Assembly: GCF_030137545.1 (NCBI RefSeq)
Contig: NZ_JARUVL010000005.1
Span: 1-64,000, forward strand
DNA from: Virgibacillus sp. LDC-1
Lineage (GTDB): Bacteria > Bacillota > Bacilli > Bacillales > Amphibacillaceae
Reading direction: 5' to 3'
DNA: 64,000 nt
This document shows positions 14,764-24,171 of this stretch, piece by piece. A program made the translations under genes and the position numbers. Numbering within the stretch: the stretch's first letter is position 1; each line of letters opens with the position of its first letter. Below the pieces are notes generated by a model. That model had not been told where the DNA came from, made no database searches, and saw nothing but the letters and a program-made list of their open reading frames with translations.

Positions 14764-15210
14764 TTATTCGTGTTTATTTTCATACAAAGTGATTTTTTCA
14801 ATTCTTCGTTCATGGCGTCCACCTTCAAATTCTGTTTCCAGCCATGTCTTCGCAATCTCTCTAGCAAGACCTTGGCCAATAACTCGTTCACCCATTGCTA
14901 TCATATTCGAGTTATTATGCATTCGCGTTAGCTTTGCGCTATAAACATCATGCACTAACGCACAGCGAATTCCTTTTACTTTGTTAGCTGAAATAGACAT
15001 GCCAATACCGGTTCCACAAATTAAAATGCCTCGATCAAATTCACCGTTCGCTACACGCTCTGCAGCTGGTAAAGCATAGTCTGGATAATCAACCGAGGTT
15101 TCACAGCTACAGCCTGTATCCTCATATTCGATTCCCATCTCATCTAGCAAGCTTTTTACTTCATTACGAATTGTCATTCCTGCATGATCGGCTGATAATA
15201 TTACTTTCAT
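14764..15210 (-). CDS. rpiB: ribose-5-phosphate isomerase B
   Basis: Interconverts ribose 5-phosphate and ribulose 5-phosphate in the pentose phosphate pathway. 148 residues, RpiB/LacAB family. The N-terminal SADHAG motif (6-11), the catalytic-cysteine loop LICGTGIGMSISANKV (about 63-78) and HNNSNMIAMGER (about 98-109) are intact. AAAGGAG precedes ATG 15210. A sigma-A-like promoter lies 46-75 bases upstream. ywlG and glyA follow. Confidence 0.94.
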   Translation of the reverse strand: MKVILSADHAGMTIRNEVKSLLDEMGIEYEDTGCSCETSVDYPDYALPAAERVANGEFDRGILICGTGIGMSISANKVKGIRCALVHDVYSAKLTRMHNNSNMIAMGERVIGQGLAREIAKTWLETEFEGGRHERRIEKITLYENKHE

Positions 15211-15255
15211 TTTTTGTCCGCTCCTTTATTTCTTGATGTCATCCATAATAGCTTC

Positions 15256-15285
15256 ATTTTACACTATTTCAAAAAGTAAAGACAA
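15256..15285 (-). promoter_or_regulatory. candidate promoter of rpiB
   Basis: TTGTCT (15280-15285), 18-base spacer, TAAAAT (15256-15261) on the minus strand, about 46 bases before the rpiB ATG. Confidence 0.5.
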
Positions 15286-15369
15286 CCAGACTGTCACTTG
15301 TAACATTTCACTCTAACAGCTTTATTCTAACAGAATATGACGTATATTGTTAACAATTGGACTATACGT

Positions 15370-16668
15370 TTATGTGAGCTTAAACTGTTGAATTTGTTTA
15401 TTTAACGTACTCGCTTGTATCTCCAATTCATGTGCCAGCTTGTCTACCGTATCAATCGTAACAGCTTGTTCTTGAATCGATGCATTTACTTCCTCAGCTC
15501 CAGCAGATGTTTCCTCGGCAATTGCTGCCACTTCTTGAGATTGTGATGCCGTATTTTGAATGGACTCAAGCTGTTTATCGACTAGCGAAGAAATAGATTC
15601 AATTTCCATTGCTACTTCTTCGACTGAAGTTGACATTTTTCCAATCGATGCATTTGTATGAGCCCCATTTTCCGCTTCTTTTTTTGCATCATTTACATTT
15701 TCGTTAATTTGAATAACAACCTGTGAAACATCTTCTTGAATGGCTGTAATCAATGCTGAAATACGTTGTACAGCATCTCCGCTTTGATCAGCAAGCTTCC
15801 GTATTTCCTCGGCAACGACCGCAAAGCCTCTACCATGCTCACCCGCTCTAGCAGCTTCAATCGAAGCATTTAATGCTAACAGATTGGTCTGTTCAGCAAT
15901 TTCACCAACCATTGTAATAATGGATTCTACCTGCTCCGCGTTTTGCTTTAGATTATCGACATCCTTGAGGGAAGCTTCCTGCTCTTCCACCATTTTTTGG
16001 ATTCCTGCTACAAGCTCGTTCACAACTAACGTGCTTTCCTTCAGCGTTTCCAGCATCGTAGTCGATTTCTTACTAGATTGTACAGCTTTCCCTTGCACTT
16101 CTTCTGCAAGTGTTGTTGCAAGCTCTACCGCTTCTACAGTTTGTTGTATCGCCTCTGAAGAGGTTTCTGCACCTTTTGAAATGTCACTAATTGATGCACT
16201 AATTTGTCCGGAGTACTGTGCAACTTGGTGAGATGCCTGTTTCATTTGCACAACGGTGTCATTTGTCTGCTCAAAGTGCATATCAATATTTTGCACCATA
16301 TTCCGAAGATTTGTCAGCATCGTATCTAATGCAAGGCTAAGCGCACGAATTTCATCATCCGAATTGGAAATAGAAACAACCTGGTGTAAGTTTCCATTTG
16401 CAGCTTCTGTTGCAACATGCTCTAACTTTTCAAGTGGTTTCGTAATAAAACGAGCAGCTACATAAGCAAGGACACCAGACCAAATAATTCCCAACAATAA
16501 AGTGATAATCGTAAATGCTTCCATTGATAATGACCATGAAAAATAGGACGTAACGGCATCATGTACATAATACAAAAAGAAGGCACTTGTTGAATATGTA
16601 ATCAATGCTAAAATTGTCGTGAAAAGCATTAATTTCACCCGTAAGCTAAACCGATATTTTTTCTTCAT
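15370..16668 (-). CDS. methyl-accepting chemotaxis protein with minimal sensor
   Basis: Chemoreceptor of 432 residues. Two membrane helices (about 13-34 and 50-71) flank only about 15 extracellular residues, so there is no folded ligand domain outside. A HAMP domain follows at 72-125, then a methylation/signalling coiled coil with the CheA/CheW-contacting tip at 256-293 ([20 protein letters not shown]). The ends of the coiled coil contain Glu/Gln pairs suited to methylation. It may sense membrane state or an intracellular or membrane signal. It stands between rpiB and ywlE, a place where B. subtilis has no receptor, and is closely spaced after ywlE (26 bases), so cotranscription is possible. 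Confidence 0.93.
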   Translation of the reverse strand: MKKKYRFSLRVKLMLFTTILALITYSTSAFFLYYVHDAVTSYFSWSLSMEAFTIITLLLGIIWSGVLAYVAARFITKPLEKLEHVATEAANGNLHQVVSISNSDDEIRALSLALDTMLTNLRNMVQNIDMHFEQTNDTVVQMKQASHQVAQYSGQISASISDISKGAETSSEAIQQTVEAVELATTLAEEVQGKAVQSSKKSTTMLETLKESTLVVNELVAGIQKMVEEQEASLKDVDNLKQNAEQVESIITMVGEIAEQTNLLALNASIEAARAGEHGRGFAVVAEEIRKLADQSGDAVQRISALITAIQEDVSQVVIQINENVNDAKKEAENGAHTNASIGKMSTSVEEVAMEIESISSLVDKQLESIQNTASQSQEVAAIAEETSAGAEEVNASIQEQAVTIDTVDKLAHELEIQASTLNKQIQQFKLT

Positions 16669-16694
16669 TTTCTTCCTCCTGATAATGAGCTTGA

Positions 16695-17297
16695 TTATTT
16701 CATTTTTTTTATTAATAGCTCAATGTATGTATCAAGTTCTTTCATTGTTTCATAATAAATTTCAAAATCTCCACCAAAGGGATCGGATATATCATAATTA
16801 ATAAGGCTTTTCTCTAACTGTCTGATGACTTCAACATCTTCTTTCACATGCTCCCGAAGTCTTTCGTTAAGCGTCGCGTTATCTAGCTTATGCTGATTTT
16901 CATGAATAAAAGCTGAGCGCTTTTCTGCATAATCCGCATACCTTTTCTTTAACTCTTCCCATACATTTTTATCGGCTTCTGAAACAAATTCCTTAAGCGT
17001 AAAATACTTTTCTTGAAAATCTGGGAATTGCATAATTAGCGATTTTTTATGATCTGTTGTCATCGTTAGTACAACATCTGCCCAGTTTAATATTTCGGTG
17101 GTAACTGGAGAGGATTGATGGTCTAGCATTATATCTTCTTGTGCTAAAACATCGATTGCTTGTTGGCTCGCTCGTTGGTTTTTTGCAGCAAACACCCCAG
17201 CTGATTTAACGTTAGCATTTGGTAGTTTATGCTTTAACAAGGCCTCTGCCATTGGACTTCGGCATGTATTTCCCGTACAAACAAATAATATTTTCAT
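16695..17297 (-). CDS. ywlE: protein-arginine phosphatase YwlE, with insertion
   Basis: Low-molecular-weight phosphatase fold. The catalytic loop C7TGNTCR13 has Thr11, the residue that in B. subtilis YwlE selects phospho-arginine, so it should reverse McsB phosphorylation. The general acid is Asp172 in SDPFGG. The family is about 150 residues; here it is 200. The extra roughly 50 residues lie between TLKEFV (about 100-105) and YDISDPFGG (169-176), are highly charged and probably helical. ATG 17297 has GGAGCT upstream. Confidence 0.88.
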   Translation of the reverse strand: MKILFVCTGNTCRSPMAEALLKHKLPNANVKSAGVFAAKNQRASQQAIDVLAQEDIMLDHQSSPVTTEILNWADVVLTMTTDHKKSLIMQFPDFQEKYFTLKEFVSEADKNVWEELKKRYADYAEKRSAFIHENQHKLDNATLNERLREHVKEDVEVIRQLEKSLINYDISDPFGGDFEIYYETMKELDTYIELLIKKMK

Positions 17298-17404
17298 TCA
17301 TAGCTCCTCCCACAGCTCCTATTTTATAGGACCATTGTCTCATTTTATCCCGCTTACATCCAATAATATACCATAAATGGATGTACTTGTAGAGAAACAA
17401 AAAA

Positions 17405-17428
17405 GTAGGATATTAATGCTAATCCTAC
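17405..17428 (-). terminator. terminator of mntP
   Basis: GTAGGAT and ATCCTAC pair across a 10-base loop; the minus strand continues TTTTTTG. It stands 67 bases after the mntP stop. Confidence 0.7.
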
Positions 17429-17494
17429 TAATTAATAACTATACTATTGGATTTATAAGGTACTAGAATAATGGCCATTATCGTCATTCAAAAG

Positions 17495-18049
17495 TTAGCC
17501 AAAAAGAATTAATAATCCAAACGCACATAGAATACTTCCTCCTAATATTTCACTATATGCGCCGATCCATCGATTCATTTTTCGACCGAGTAACATTCCT
17601 AACCACGTCAATACCATACTTGCGGTACCAAATAAGCCAAGCGCTAATACAGTTTGCACACCAGAAATGCCCAAGCTTAAGCCAACAGAAAAACTATCCA
17701 TACTAACACTAAGCGCAAATAAAAATAATCCAATACCGGCAATATTCCATAGGCTTCTTACTTCATGATTAAATGCTGAAAATAACATATGAGAACCAAT
17801 AGCGACTAACAGTAATCCACTTGTCAATGTTGCTAAATTTCCTATCTTATCGGATATCGCTTGTCCAGCCAATATTCCTAAAAGGGGCATAAGCACGTGA
17901 AAAATACCAATTACGAATCCTATTATCGCTATCTGTTTTAATCGGATTCGTTGCATTCCAATTCCAAGACTAACTGAAAATGCATCCATCCCTAATGCAA
18001 TAGACATAAAGAACAATGAAACAATTTCACCAAGTGTTTGCTCTGACAT
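17495..18049 (-). CDS. mntP: manganese efflux pump MntP family
   Basis: 184-residue membrane protein with six predicted helices built from two repeats. Each repeat has an acidic signature, GMDAFSVSLGIG near residues 20-31 and SMDSFSVGLSLG near 116-127. This is the MntP (DUF204, YwlD) family, which exports Mn2+. GGGGGA precedes ATG 18049. I see no yybP-ykoY riboswitch in the 99-base spacer before it. Synteny with ywlC matches B. subtilis. Confidence 0.9.
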   Translation of the reverse strand: MSEQTLGEIVSLFFMSIALGMDAFSVSLGIGMQRIRLKQIAIIGFVIGIFHVLMPLLGILAGQAISDKIGNLATLTSGLLLVAIGSHMLFSAFNHEVRSLWNIAGIGLFLFALSVSMDSFSVGLSLGISGVQTVLALGLFGTASMVLTWLGMLLGRKMNRWIGAYSEILGGSILCAFGLLILFG

Positions 18050-18148
18050 ATAAATCCCCCTTGGACATGCTTGTTAACTATATGCATGTCTAAGCGGGAT
18101 TATGTCTCAGCAATTTGCCTCCAGAACATGATAAAATTTATCGTTGAT

Positions 18149-19174
18149 TCATTTTATCCACTTTGTCGCAGCTTTTTGAAGTCTATTCATAATGGCTTCA
18201 CCAATCCCCTTATCAGAAAACGTTTGGCAAATAATCACATCGACATTTTCTTCCTTAAAGGTTCTTAGTGCATCATATAAATGGGAAGCAATATCTCCTA
18301 AATCATCGCCTAAAGCGATAACATGGTCAGCATCAAGCTGTGTCGCCATATCCGTATCTGCCATCACGCCGACACGTTTACCTAGCTTCTGTTCTGCTTT
18401 CACTGCTTCTTGAATTTTCCTTAATCCACCTGAATATAACCACAGTGGAACATCTGGTGAATAATGCTTGTACTTCATTCCTGGCGCTTTAGGCTGATCT
18501 TCTTTGTTCATTAAAGCTGGATCGACCATTACAGGTCCAACAATTTCTTCTAGCTCTTCTTTTGTAATTCCACCAGGACGTAGAATTATAGGAATATCAC
18601 TTGTGCAATCTACTACTGTTGATTCTAATCCAACACCAGTAGGTCCACCATCTATGATTCCAGCTATTCTTCCACTTAAATCCTCCCATACATGTTCAGC
18701 AGTTGTCGGACTGGGCTTTCCAGACAGATTTGCACTGGGAGCCGCAAGCGGAACTTGAACAATTTGCAATAACTTTTGGGCAACAGGGTGACTTGGTATG
18801 CGTACACCGACCGACTGTAATCCAGCCGTAACATTGGTAGCACACGTTCCGTTACTTGGTAGCACATAGGTTAGTGGTCCCGGAGAAAAAGCTTCAATTA
18901 ATTTATCCACATAAGCTGGCACGTTTTCCACAAGCTTCATTAACTGTTCTTTTGTTGCTACATGGGCAATTAATGGATTATCTTGCGGACGTCCCTTCGC
19001 CATAAAAATTTCTTTAACAGCTTGCTCGTTTGTTGCATCTGCACCTAATCCATAAACGGTCTCTGTTGGGAACGCCACAGTGTAACCTTCCTCTAACAGC
19101 TTTGCGGCAGCCTTTATTTGTTCGATTGTTTTCTCTTGTTCATTTCTTATATTCCAACGCTTTGTTTCCATCAT
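18149..19174 (-). CDS. ywlC: threonylcarbamoyl-AMP synthase, Sua5 type
   Basis: Makes threonylcarbamoyl-adenylate from threonine, bicarbonate and ATP for the t6A37 modification of ANN-reading tRNAs. 341 residues. The YrdC domain (about 15-210) carries PTETVYGLGADA near 36-47, the KGRP motif near 60 and SANLSGKPSPT near 150. A linker and the Sua5 C-terminal domain (about 215-341) make it the long form. Two ATGs (19172-19174 and 19169-19171) follow GAGGTA. A DnaA-box cluster lies directly upstream. Confidence 0.94.
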   Translation of the reverse strand: MMETKRWNIRNEQEKTIEQIKAAAKLLEEGYTVAFPTETVYGLGADATNEQAVKEIFMAKGRPQDNPLIAHVATKEQLMKLVENVPAYVDKLIEAFSPGPLTYVLPSNGTCATNVTAGLQSVGVRIPSHPVAQKLLQIVQVPLAAPSANLSGKPSPTTAEHVWEDLSGRIAGIIDGGPTGVGLESTVVDCTSDIPIILRPGGITKEELEEIVGPVMVDPALMNKEDQPKAPGMKYKHYSPDVPLWLYSGGLRKIQEAVKAEQKLGKRVGVMADTDMATQLDADHVIALGDDLGDIASHLYDALRTFKEENVDVIICQTFSDKGIGEAIMNRLQKAATKWIK

Positions 19175-19244
19175 TAATGTACCTCTTTTCTATCCTACAT
19201 TCTAGTCGAAAGTAGAAGGTTACGCAAAAGAAAAAGAACTATTT

Positions 19245-19569
19245 TTATCCACAAAAAATGTATACAAGCTCCTGTTATTATCCACAGTTTGCCTGTATAC
19301 GTTATATCTTTACAAATACGTTACTTTTACTTATATTATGATCGAGTTAAGAATAACTTGTGCACAAATTATCCCCAAAAAATGTGGATTATGTGCATAA
19401 CTATGTTAACAACTCAAACTTTAATATGTTATTGTACTTTCCACTCTAGGCAGCCTCTTTCTTCAATTCTTGATAAATCCATTTTACCAATCAAGAAACT
19501 TGAAATGCCCACCAGTTCCCGCCATCCTGTGGATATTTATCTGTTACCTCTTTTGTTTGGTGTGGATAA
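19245..19569. promoter_or_regulatory. DnaA-box cluster between ywlC and ywlB
   Basis: Perfect TTATCCACA boxes occur at 19245-19253 (+), 19278-19286 (+) and 19561-19569 (-). Single-mismatch boxes occur at 19369-19377 (+), 19383-19391 (-), 19392-19400 (-) and 19528-19536 (-). A TTGTGCACAA palindrome is at 19358-19367, and a TTTTCCACA is at 19816-19824. The first six fill the 316-base gap between the two genes. B. subtilis is known to carry an origin-regulating DnaA cluster in this same ywlC-ywlB interval (recalled, not searched). Confidence 0.8.
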
Positions 19570-19892
19570 AATTGCAATGCTTCTAATAAGAGATCTACTA
19601 CTGGTTGATGACTGTGTACATATACTTTTTTGGCATTTTGGCCTTTTAGCATTTGAAGAATAGATTCAATTAATACAGGTAAGCTTGCTGCTGCTTCTTT
19701 CGCAATATATAACTGCTTTAACCAATATATATCCGCTTCCATGTTTGTTAATCGAAAGCATCCTTGAATCCTATCATCCATATAGACAATATACCCATCT
19801 TTTAACAAGCCATGCTTTTCCACATTTTCCGTTGTGTGTAAAAACTCCTCCACCTGTTCGATTGGCGCTCGATATGCTGCTACTATTTTCAT
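19491..19892 (-). CDS. ywlB: YwlB-like GNAT-family protein
   Basis: 133 residues from ATG 19892, chosen because GAGGTGAAAAGG lies directly before it; the frame runs 17 codons further without a ribosome site. The sequence (KIVAAYRAPIEQVEEFL, YIVYMDDRIQGCFRLT, WLKQLYIAKEAAASLPVLI) is consistent with a small acetyltransferase-like fold that lacks an obvious acetyl-CoA P-loop. Position between spoIIR and ywlC matches B. subtilis ywlB. The biochemical role is unknown. Two DnaA boxes lie inside its 3' end. Confidence 0.72.
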   Translation of the reverse strand: MKIVAAYRAPIEQVEEFLHTTENVEKHGLLKDGYIVYMDDRIQGCFRLTNMEADIYWLKQLYIAKEAAASLPVLIESILQMLKGQNAKKVYVHSHQPVVDLLLEALQFYPHQTKEVTDKYPQDGGNWWAFQVS

Positions 19893-19964
19893 CCTTTTCA
19901 CCTCTACTTTTTTTAATAGGTTAAAAACTGTAATTTCTATCATTTTATGCAGTCAGCTTTAAAG

Positions 19965-20573
19965 CTATGACAATCCAAGCCACTCAAATAAGAAAAATTT
20001 AACTTTCACCGGTTCTTCTTCATCTTCTTCCGGTTCGATTAATTCTTTTTCATCTGTTTCGGCTGCTACGGTCGTACCATTTGAAAAATCCAAGAAGCAA
20101 AGCGGAGGAAATAGGACACACCACCAATTGGCACCTTCTCCCGCACCAATCGTAATTAATACTGCTTCATATTCTCCAGCAGGGTATAAATAAGAGCCAT
20201 ATAGCTTTGTAGGAAAAGTAACCTTTTTCCCATAGGATACGTTTACTTTATGTGAAATTGATTTTTTCTGTAAGGTTTTTTCCACTATTTCTTTAATTTC
20301 TGGAATTTTAGTTTGAAGTAATGCTCTTGCTTCGTTAATATCTGTAATGTGTGCAACCCATTTTGTTATTTGCTCATTTACATTATCTCGCACTAAACGT
20401 TTTATTTTCTGATCTGCTTCCGCATCACTATTTGCCAGAATTCGTAGCCGGATTGCCTCATCAGGAATAACCTGATAGTCGACTGCTCCATCTCTTTGCT
20501 CGCCTTTTCCGAAAGTTGGAATCGATAGAAATAGGATAGTAAAAATCATAACGATAAATAATAGCTTTTTCAT
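19965..20573 (-). CDS. spoIIR: stage II sporulation protein R
   Basis: Forespore-secreted signal that triggers SpoIIGA processing of pro-sigma-E in the mother cell. 202 residues. A signal peptide occupies about 1-22 (LLFIVMIFTILFLSIPTFG), followed by IRLRILANSDAEADQ and the family hallmark GAGEGANWWCVLFPPLCFL. The acidic tail EPEEDEEEP is near 180. GGGGGGG precedes ATG 20573. Sigma-F control is known for the family; I could not identify a convincing sigma-F promoter here. Confidence 0.93.
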   Translation of the reverse strand: MKKLLFIVMIFTILFLSIPTFGKGEQRDGAVDYQVIPDEAIRLRILANSDAEADQKIKRLVRDNVNEQITKWVAHITDINEARALLQTKIPEIKEIVEKTLQKKSISHKVNVSYGKKVTFPTKLYGSYLYPAGEYEAVLITIGAGEGANWWCVLFPPLCFLDFSNGTTVAAETDEKELIEPEEDEEEPVKVKFFLFEWLGLS

Positions 20574-20677
20574 GAATAATGCCCCCCCATTAACTTATTC
20601 ACAGTATGGGCAGGGCAGATCGATTTTAAACTAGTATTCTATTATTTTTATATAAATAACGTTCGATCAGCCTTTCA

Positions 20678-21550
20678 TCATTTTGAAAGCAGTGCTGTAA
20701 CGATACGATCCTTCTTATTAATATCTTGAATAACCTTTGGAGCACTTTGCGGAAATTGTGATTTGATCATATCTGACACCGCATTTCCTTGCTCATGTCC
20801 AATTTCCAAACTAAGCATACAGGATTCCTTCATTACATGAGGAACTTGCTTGATTATTTTTTTATAAGCAGCTAGTCCTTCTTCATCAGCAAACAACGCA
20901 ATTTCCGGGTCAAAGTCTTTTACAGTATCGGAAAGAAGAGGTTCCTCAGCACGACTAATGTAAGGCGGATTTGAAATAATAATATCAACAGTCCCTTGTT
21001 GATCGATGATTGGATGCAGAAAATCCCCCTGTAAAAAGTGAACATTTGCATGTAACTGCTTTGCGTTTTCCTCTGCAACTTGTAATGCTGCTGTTGAAAT
21101 ATCAGTAGCAAAAACCTGTGCATTGGGAAGCTCTAATGCAAGAGTCGTTGCAATAACACCACTACCTGTTCCAACGTCGACAATTCGAGGCGTTGCATCA
21201 TTAGAAAAATGTTCTTGCACATAAGAAATAGTGAAGGCTACTAATTCCTCTGTTTCAGGACGTGGAATTAATACATCTTTATTCACTTGAAAATCACGTC
21301 CCCAAAACGTTTCTTTCCCAATCAGATGTTGTACTGGTACGCCTGTCTTTGCATGCTGTATTATAGCCGCCTCAAAGCTTTCCTTCACTTTAGGTGTAAT
21401 TCGTTCACGCATGTTCGCAAAAAAGGCAGATCTAGTCATTTGCAGCTCATGCTGTAAAAGTAATTCCGCTACCCTCGGCTCACGATGATGTTTTTCTAAA
21501 AAAAGAGAAGCCCATTCCAGGACTTCATATTGCTTCCACTTGTTTTGCAT
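20678..21550 (-). CDS. prmC: release factor glutamine N5-methyltransferase
   Basis: Methylates the GGQ glutamine of release factors. 290 residues. The SAM motif DVGTGSG is at 125-131 and the catalytic NPPY at 194-197; the N-terminal helical domain binds the release factor. The start is ATG 21548-21550, one base after the prfA stop, with GGTGAG upstream. Upstream in-frame GTG and TTG codons overlap prfA. It forms an operon with its substrate gene prfA. Confidence 0.95.
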   Translation of the reverse strand: MQNKWKQYEVLEWASLFLEKHHREPRVAELLLQHELQMTRSAFFANMRERITPKVKESFEAAIIQHAKTGVPVQHLIGKETFWGRDFQVNKDVLIPRPETEELVAFTISYVQEHFSNDATPRIVDVGTGSGVIATTLALELPNAQVFATDISTAALQVAEENAKQLHANVHFLQGDFLHPIIDQQGTVDIIISNPPYISRAEEPLLSDTVKDFDPEIALFADEEGLAAYKKIIKQVPHVMKESCMLSLEIGHEQGNAVSDMIKSQFPQSAPKVIQDINKKDRIVTALLSK

Positions 21551-21551
21551 A

Positions 21552-22622
21552 TTACTCACCAATTTGCTCTAGTTTTTTCGTCTGTTCTTCAACAAGTAAT
21601 GCATCTATAAGCTCACTTAGCTTACCTTCTAGAATCTGATCTAGCTTTTGAATCGTTAGACCAATACGATGATCTGTTACACGGTTTTGTGGAAAATTAT
21701 ATGTTCGAATTCGTTCAGAACGATCTCCCGTACCTACAGCTGATTTTCTCGTTTCATCATATTCAGCCTGTGCTTCCTGTTGAAATTTATCATAAATTCG
21801 AGCGCGAAGCACCTTCATCGCTTTTTCCTTATTCTTTATTTGCGATTTTTCATCCTGACAGGAAACAACGATTCCTGTTGGAACGTGGGTAAGACGAACA
21901 GCGGACATTGTTGTATTTACACTTTGTCCTCCTGGTCCACTAGAAGCAAATGTATCCACACGAATATCTTTTTCGTGTACTTCCACTTCTACATCCTCTG
22001 CCTCAGGAAGTACAGCTACTGTTGCCGTTGATGTGTGGATTCTTCCACCAGATTCTGTTTCAGGTACACGCTGTACACGGTGGGCACCATTTTCATATTT
22101 TAGCTTCGAAAAAGCGCCGTTTCCATTTATCATAAAGATAATTTCCTTATATCCACCCACACCAGTTGAATGTGCTTCTATGACCTCTGTTTTCCAGCCT
22201 TGGCTTTCTGCATAACGCGAATACATGCGGTAAAGGTCTCCAGCGAACAATGCCGCTTCATCTCCACCAGCTGCCCCGCGAATTTCCATAATAACGTTTT
22301 TATCGTCATTCGGATCTTTTGGAAGAAGTAAAATTTTCATTTTTTCTTCCAGCTCCGTCTTTGCTTCGGTTAACTCGGATATTTCCATTTTAACCATGTC
22401 ATACATGTCACTATCTAGCTCATCTTCTAGCATTTCTTTTGCATCTTTTAATTGGCTTGATACATCCTTATATTCACGATATGCCTGAACAACGCTTTCT
22501 AGTCCAGACTGTTCCTTGGAATATTCACGTAGTTTATTTGTATCGCTAATAATTTCTGGGTCGCTAAGCAACTCGTTCAACTTATGATAACGATCCTCCA
22601 GCGATTGTAATCGTTCTAACAT
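21552..22622 (-). CDS. prfA: peptide chain release factor 1
   Basis: Decodes UAA and UAG stops. 356 residues. The peptidyl-hydrolysis GGQ is at 231-233 in [26 protein letters not shown] is near 117-130. The start is ATG 22620-22622 because GAGGTG lies six bases upstream; the frame extends three codons to a GTG. prmC follows immediately. Confidence 0.96.
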   Translation of the reverse strand: MLERLQSLEDRYHKLNELLSDPEIISDTNKLREYSKEQSGLESVVQAYREYKDVSSQLKDAKEMLEDELDSDMYDMVKMEISELTEAKTELEEKMKILLLPKDPNDDKNVIMEIRGAAGGDEAALFAGDLYRMYSRYAESQGWKTEVIEAHSTGVGGYKEIIFMINGNGAFSKLKYENGAHRVQRVPETESGGRIHTSTATVAVLPEAEDVEVEVHEKDIRVDTFASSGPGGQSVNTTMSAVRLTHVPTGIVVSCQDEKSQIKNKEKAMKVLRARIYDKFQQEAQAEYDETRKSAVGTGDRSERIRTYNFPQNRVTDHRIGLTIQKLDQILEGKLSELIDALLVEEQTKKLEQIGE

Positions 22623-22831
22623 TCCGTTCACCTCACTCAGATTAACAGTATAATTATAGTATAGACACGGTTAGAGGTCAAAGTTTGTTTTTTTACGTTT
22701 ATTTGAAGTGAATCATTTTTTGGACAGCAGCAAATAAACGTACAGTATACTTTGTGAAAAAACGATGTGTTGATTTACGTTTTTGCTGAAACGCAAATTG
22801 CATGTCCAACCAATCTGTTTTAAAACTAAAA

Positions 22832-22903
22832 ATCACCTTCGATAATATGCAGCTCAAAAGTTATTCTCGCTTAACTTTTAAGCTGCAATGTACCTGAAGG
22901 TGA
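22832..22903 (-). terminator. two-tier terminator hairpin after tdk
   Basis: TCACCTTC and GAAGGTGA form an outer stem abutting the tdk stop. An inner stem pairs GCAGCT-AAAAGTT with AACTTTT-AGCTGC. The minus strand continues TTTTTAG. The outer stem plus a long inner stem is unusually large for an intrinsic terminator. Confidence 0.75.
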
Positions 22904-23524
22904 CTAATTAGAAACTTTCATAATCTGTTCTTGCACTTGCTGGCTTGGTTTATTCGGTACCTCATGATGATGACGACATCTCGGTTCATATGATTCTGAT
23001 GCACCGACTAAAATAATTGGATCATCATAAGAGGCTGGATTGCCATCAATTAACCGTTGCGTGCGACTTGCAGGCGAACCACATACTGGACAAATCGCAT
23101 TGAGCTTCGTGACAGACTCTGCTAATGCCATTAATTTAGGCATCGGTCCAAATGGTTCCCCACGGAAATCGGTATCCAACCCTGCACAGATAACACGCAT
23201 ACCTCGATTGGCCAACTCGTCCACTACATCAACTATATGTTCATCAAAAAACTGTATCTCATCAATTCCAACGATATCTACCGTATCATCAATATGATCA
23301 AAAATTGCCTGTGAACTCTCTACAGGACGTGCCATTACAGAATTGCCATTATGAGAAACAACAGCTTCCTCCGCATAGCGATTGTCTATAACTGGTTTAA
23401 AGACGCGAACGTTAAGATTTCCATAGGTTGCTCGACGCACGCGACGAATAAGCTCCTCTGATTTTCCAGAAAACATGCTACCACAAATTATTTCTACCCA
23501 TCCACTTTGTGTCATTACATACAT
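22904..23524 (-). CDS. tdk: thymidine kinase
   Basis: Phosphorylates deoxythymidine for salvage; type II family with structural zinc. 206 residues. The P-loop GSMFSGKS is at 15-22, the DEIQFF carboxylate motif near 90, and zinc ligands are in CPVCG and the later CRHHH. The start is the ATG of MYVMTQSGW at 23524, ten bases after GGGAG, and matches the start of B. subtilis Tdk. Confidence 0.95.
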   Translation of the reverse strand: MYVMTQSGWVEIICGSMFSGKSEELIRRVRRATYGNLNVRVFKPVIDNRYAEEAVVSHNGNSVMARPVESSQAIFDHIDDTVDIVGIDEIQFFDEHIVDVVDELANRGMRVICAGLDTDFRGEPFGPMPKLMALAESVTKLNAICPVCGSPASRTQRLIDGNPASYDDPIILVGASESYEPRCRHHHEVPNKPSQQVQEQIMKVSN

Positions 23525-23671
23525 GCAAAGGGAACTCCCTTCCATTAATTAGTATTATCTTTTTTATGTTTATATGTAATCTAGTTTATCATTAATCGAG
23601 ACATTTTTCCTATTAAAATTTCACTCTGTAAAACCTCAAATAAATAAACCTTGGCATTGCTTATAAAGTAG

Positions 23672-23704
23672 AAAAAACAGGCAATCAACAATCACCTGTT
23701 TTTT
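23672..23704. terminator. second, bidirectional terminator after rpmE2
   Basis: AAAAAACAGG and CCTGTTTTTT form a 10-bp stem with T-tracts on both strands, 100 bases beyond the rpmE2 stop and in tandem with the hairpin at 23711-23772. Confidence 0.65.
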
Positions 23705-23710
23705 CTGTTT

Positions 23711-23772
23711 CAAAAAGAAAGCTTTGGCTTTAGAGATTCCATTTATAGAAATCGACTAAAACCGAAGCTTTT
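23711..23772 (-). terminator. terminator overlapping the rpmE2 stop
   Basis: AAAGCTTTGGCTTTAG (23718-23733) pairs 14 of 16 with the segment at 23756-23771. The minus strand then reads TTTCTTTTTG. The stem starts at the stop codon. Confidence 0.65.
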
Positions 23773-24017
23773 TAATTCATGTTATATTTTTTCTTAAATC
23801 GATCTACGCGGCCGCCAACTTTGTCAGCTTTTTGCTTGCCAGTGTAGAATGGGTGTGAATCCGAGCTAATTTCCACACGGATTAATGGATAGGTGTTTCC
23901 ATCTTCCCACTCAATTGTTTCTTCTGAGTATTTTGTAGATCCACTTAAGAATTTAAAATCTGAGCTAGTATCAAGGAATACAACTTTTCTGTATTCAGGA
24001 TGAATGCCCTTTTTCAT
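23772..24017 (-). CDS. rpmE2: ribosomal protein bL31, type B (zinc-free)
   Basis: 50S subunit protein of 81 residues. [19 protein letters not shown] and the end VDRFKKKYN are bL31 signatures. The length and the total lack of cysteine identify the type B form, without the CxxC zinc site. In B. subtilis the gene between rho and tdk is the zinc-binding type A form (recalled), while type B is elsewhere and Zur-repressed. I see no clear Zur operator in the 154-base gap before it. AAAGGAG-like sequence precedes ATG 24017. Confidence 0.93.
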   Translation of the reverse strand: MKKGIHPEYRKVVFLDTSSDFKFLSGSTKYSEETIEWEDGNTYPLIRVEISSDSHPFYTGKQKADKVGGRVDRFKKKYNMN

Positions 24018-24171
24018 ATCTTTCCACTCCTTTATGCCCTGAATCCTTAGGAAACAGAGTTGTTCGGTGCAATACCTTTTGTAAACTCACGTTAAGATTA
24101 TAACAGTGTAGTCCACTGATTGCAATAGATAGATTAGAATCGAAAAATAAAATTCGTTTTAAATCGTCTTT

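Noticed and set aside
18050-18148. yybP-ykoY manganese riboswitch before mntP
   Set aside because: The 99-base spacer is too short and shows no recognisable riboswitch pattern.
23040-23297. Long open frames antisense to tdk, rho, murA, icmF and the acyl-CoA genes
   Set aside because: All are shadows of well-supported genes on the opposite strand.
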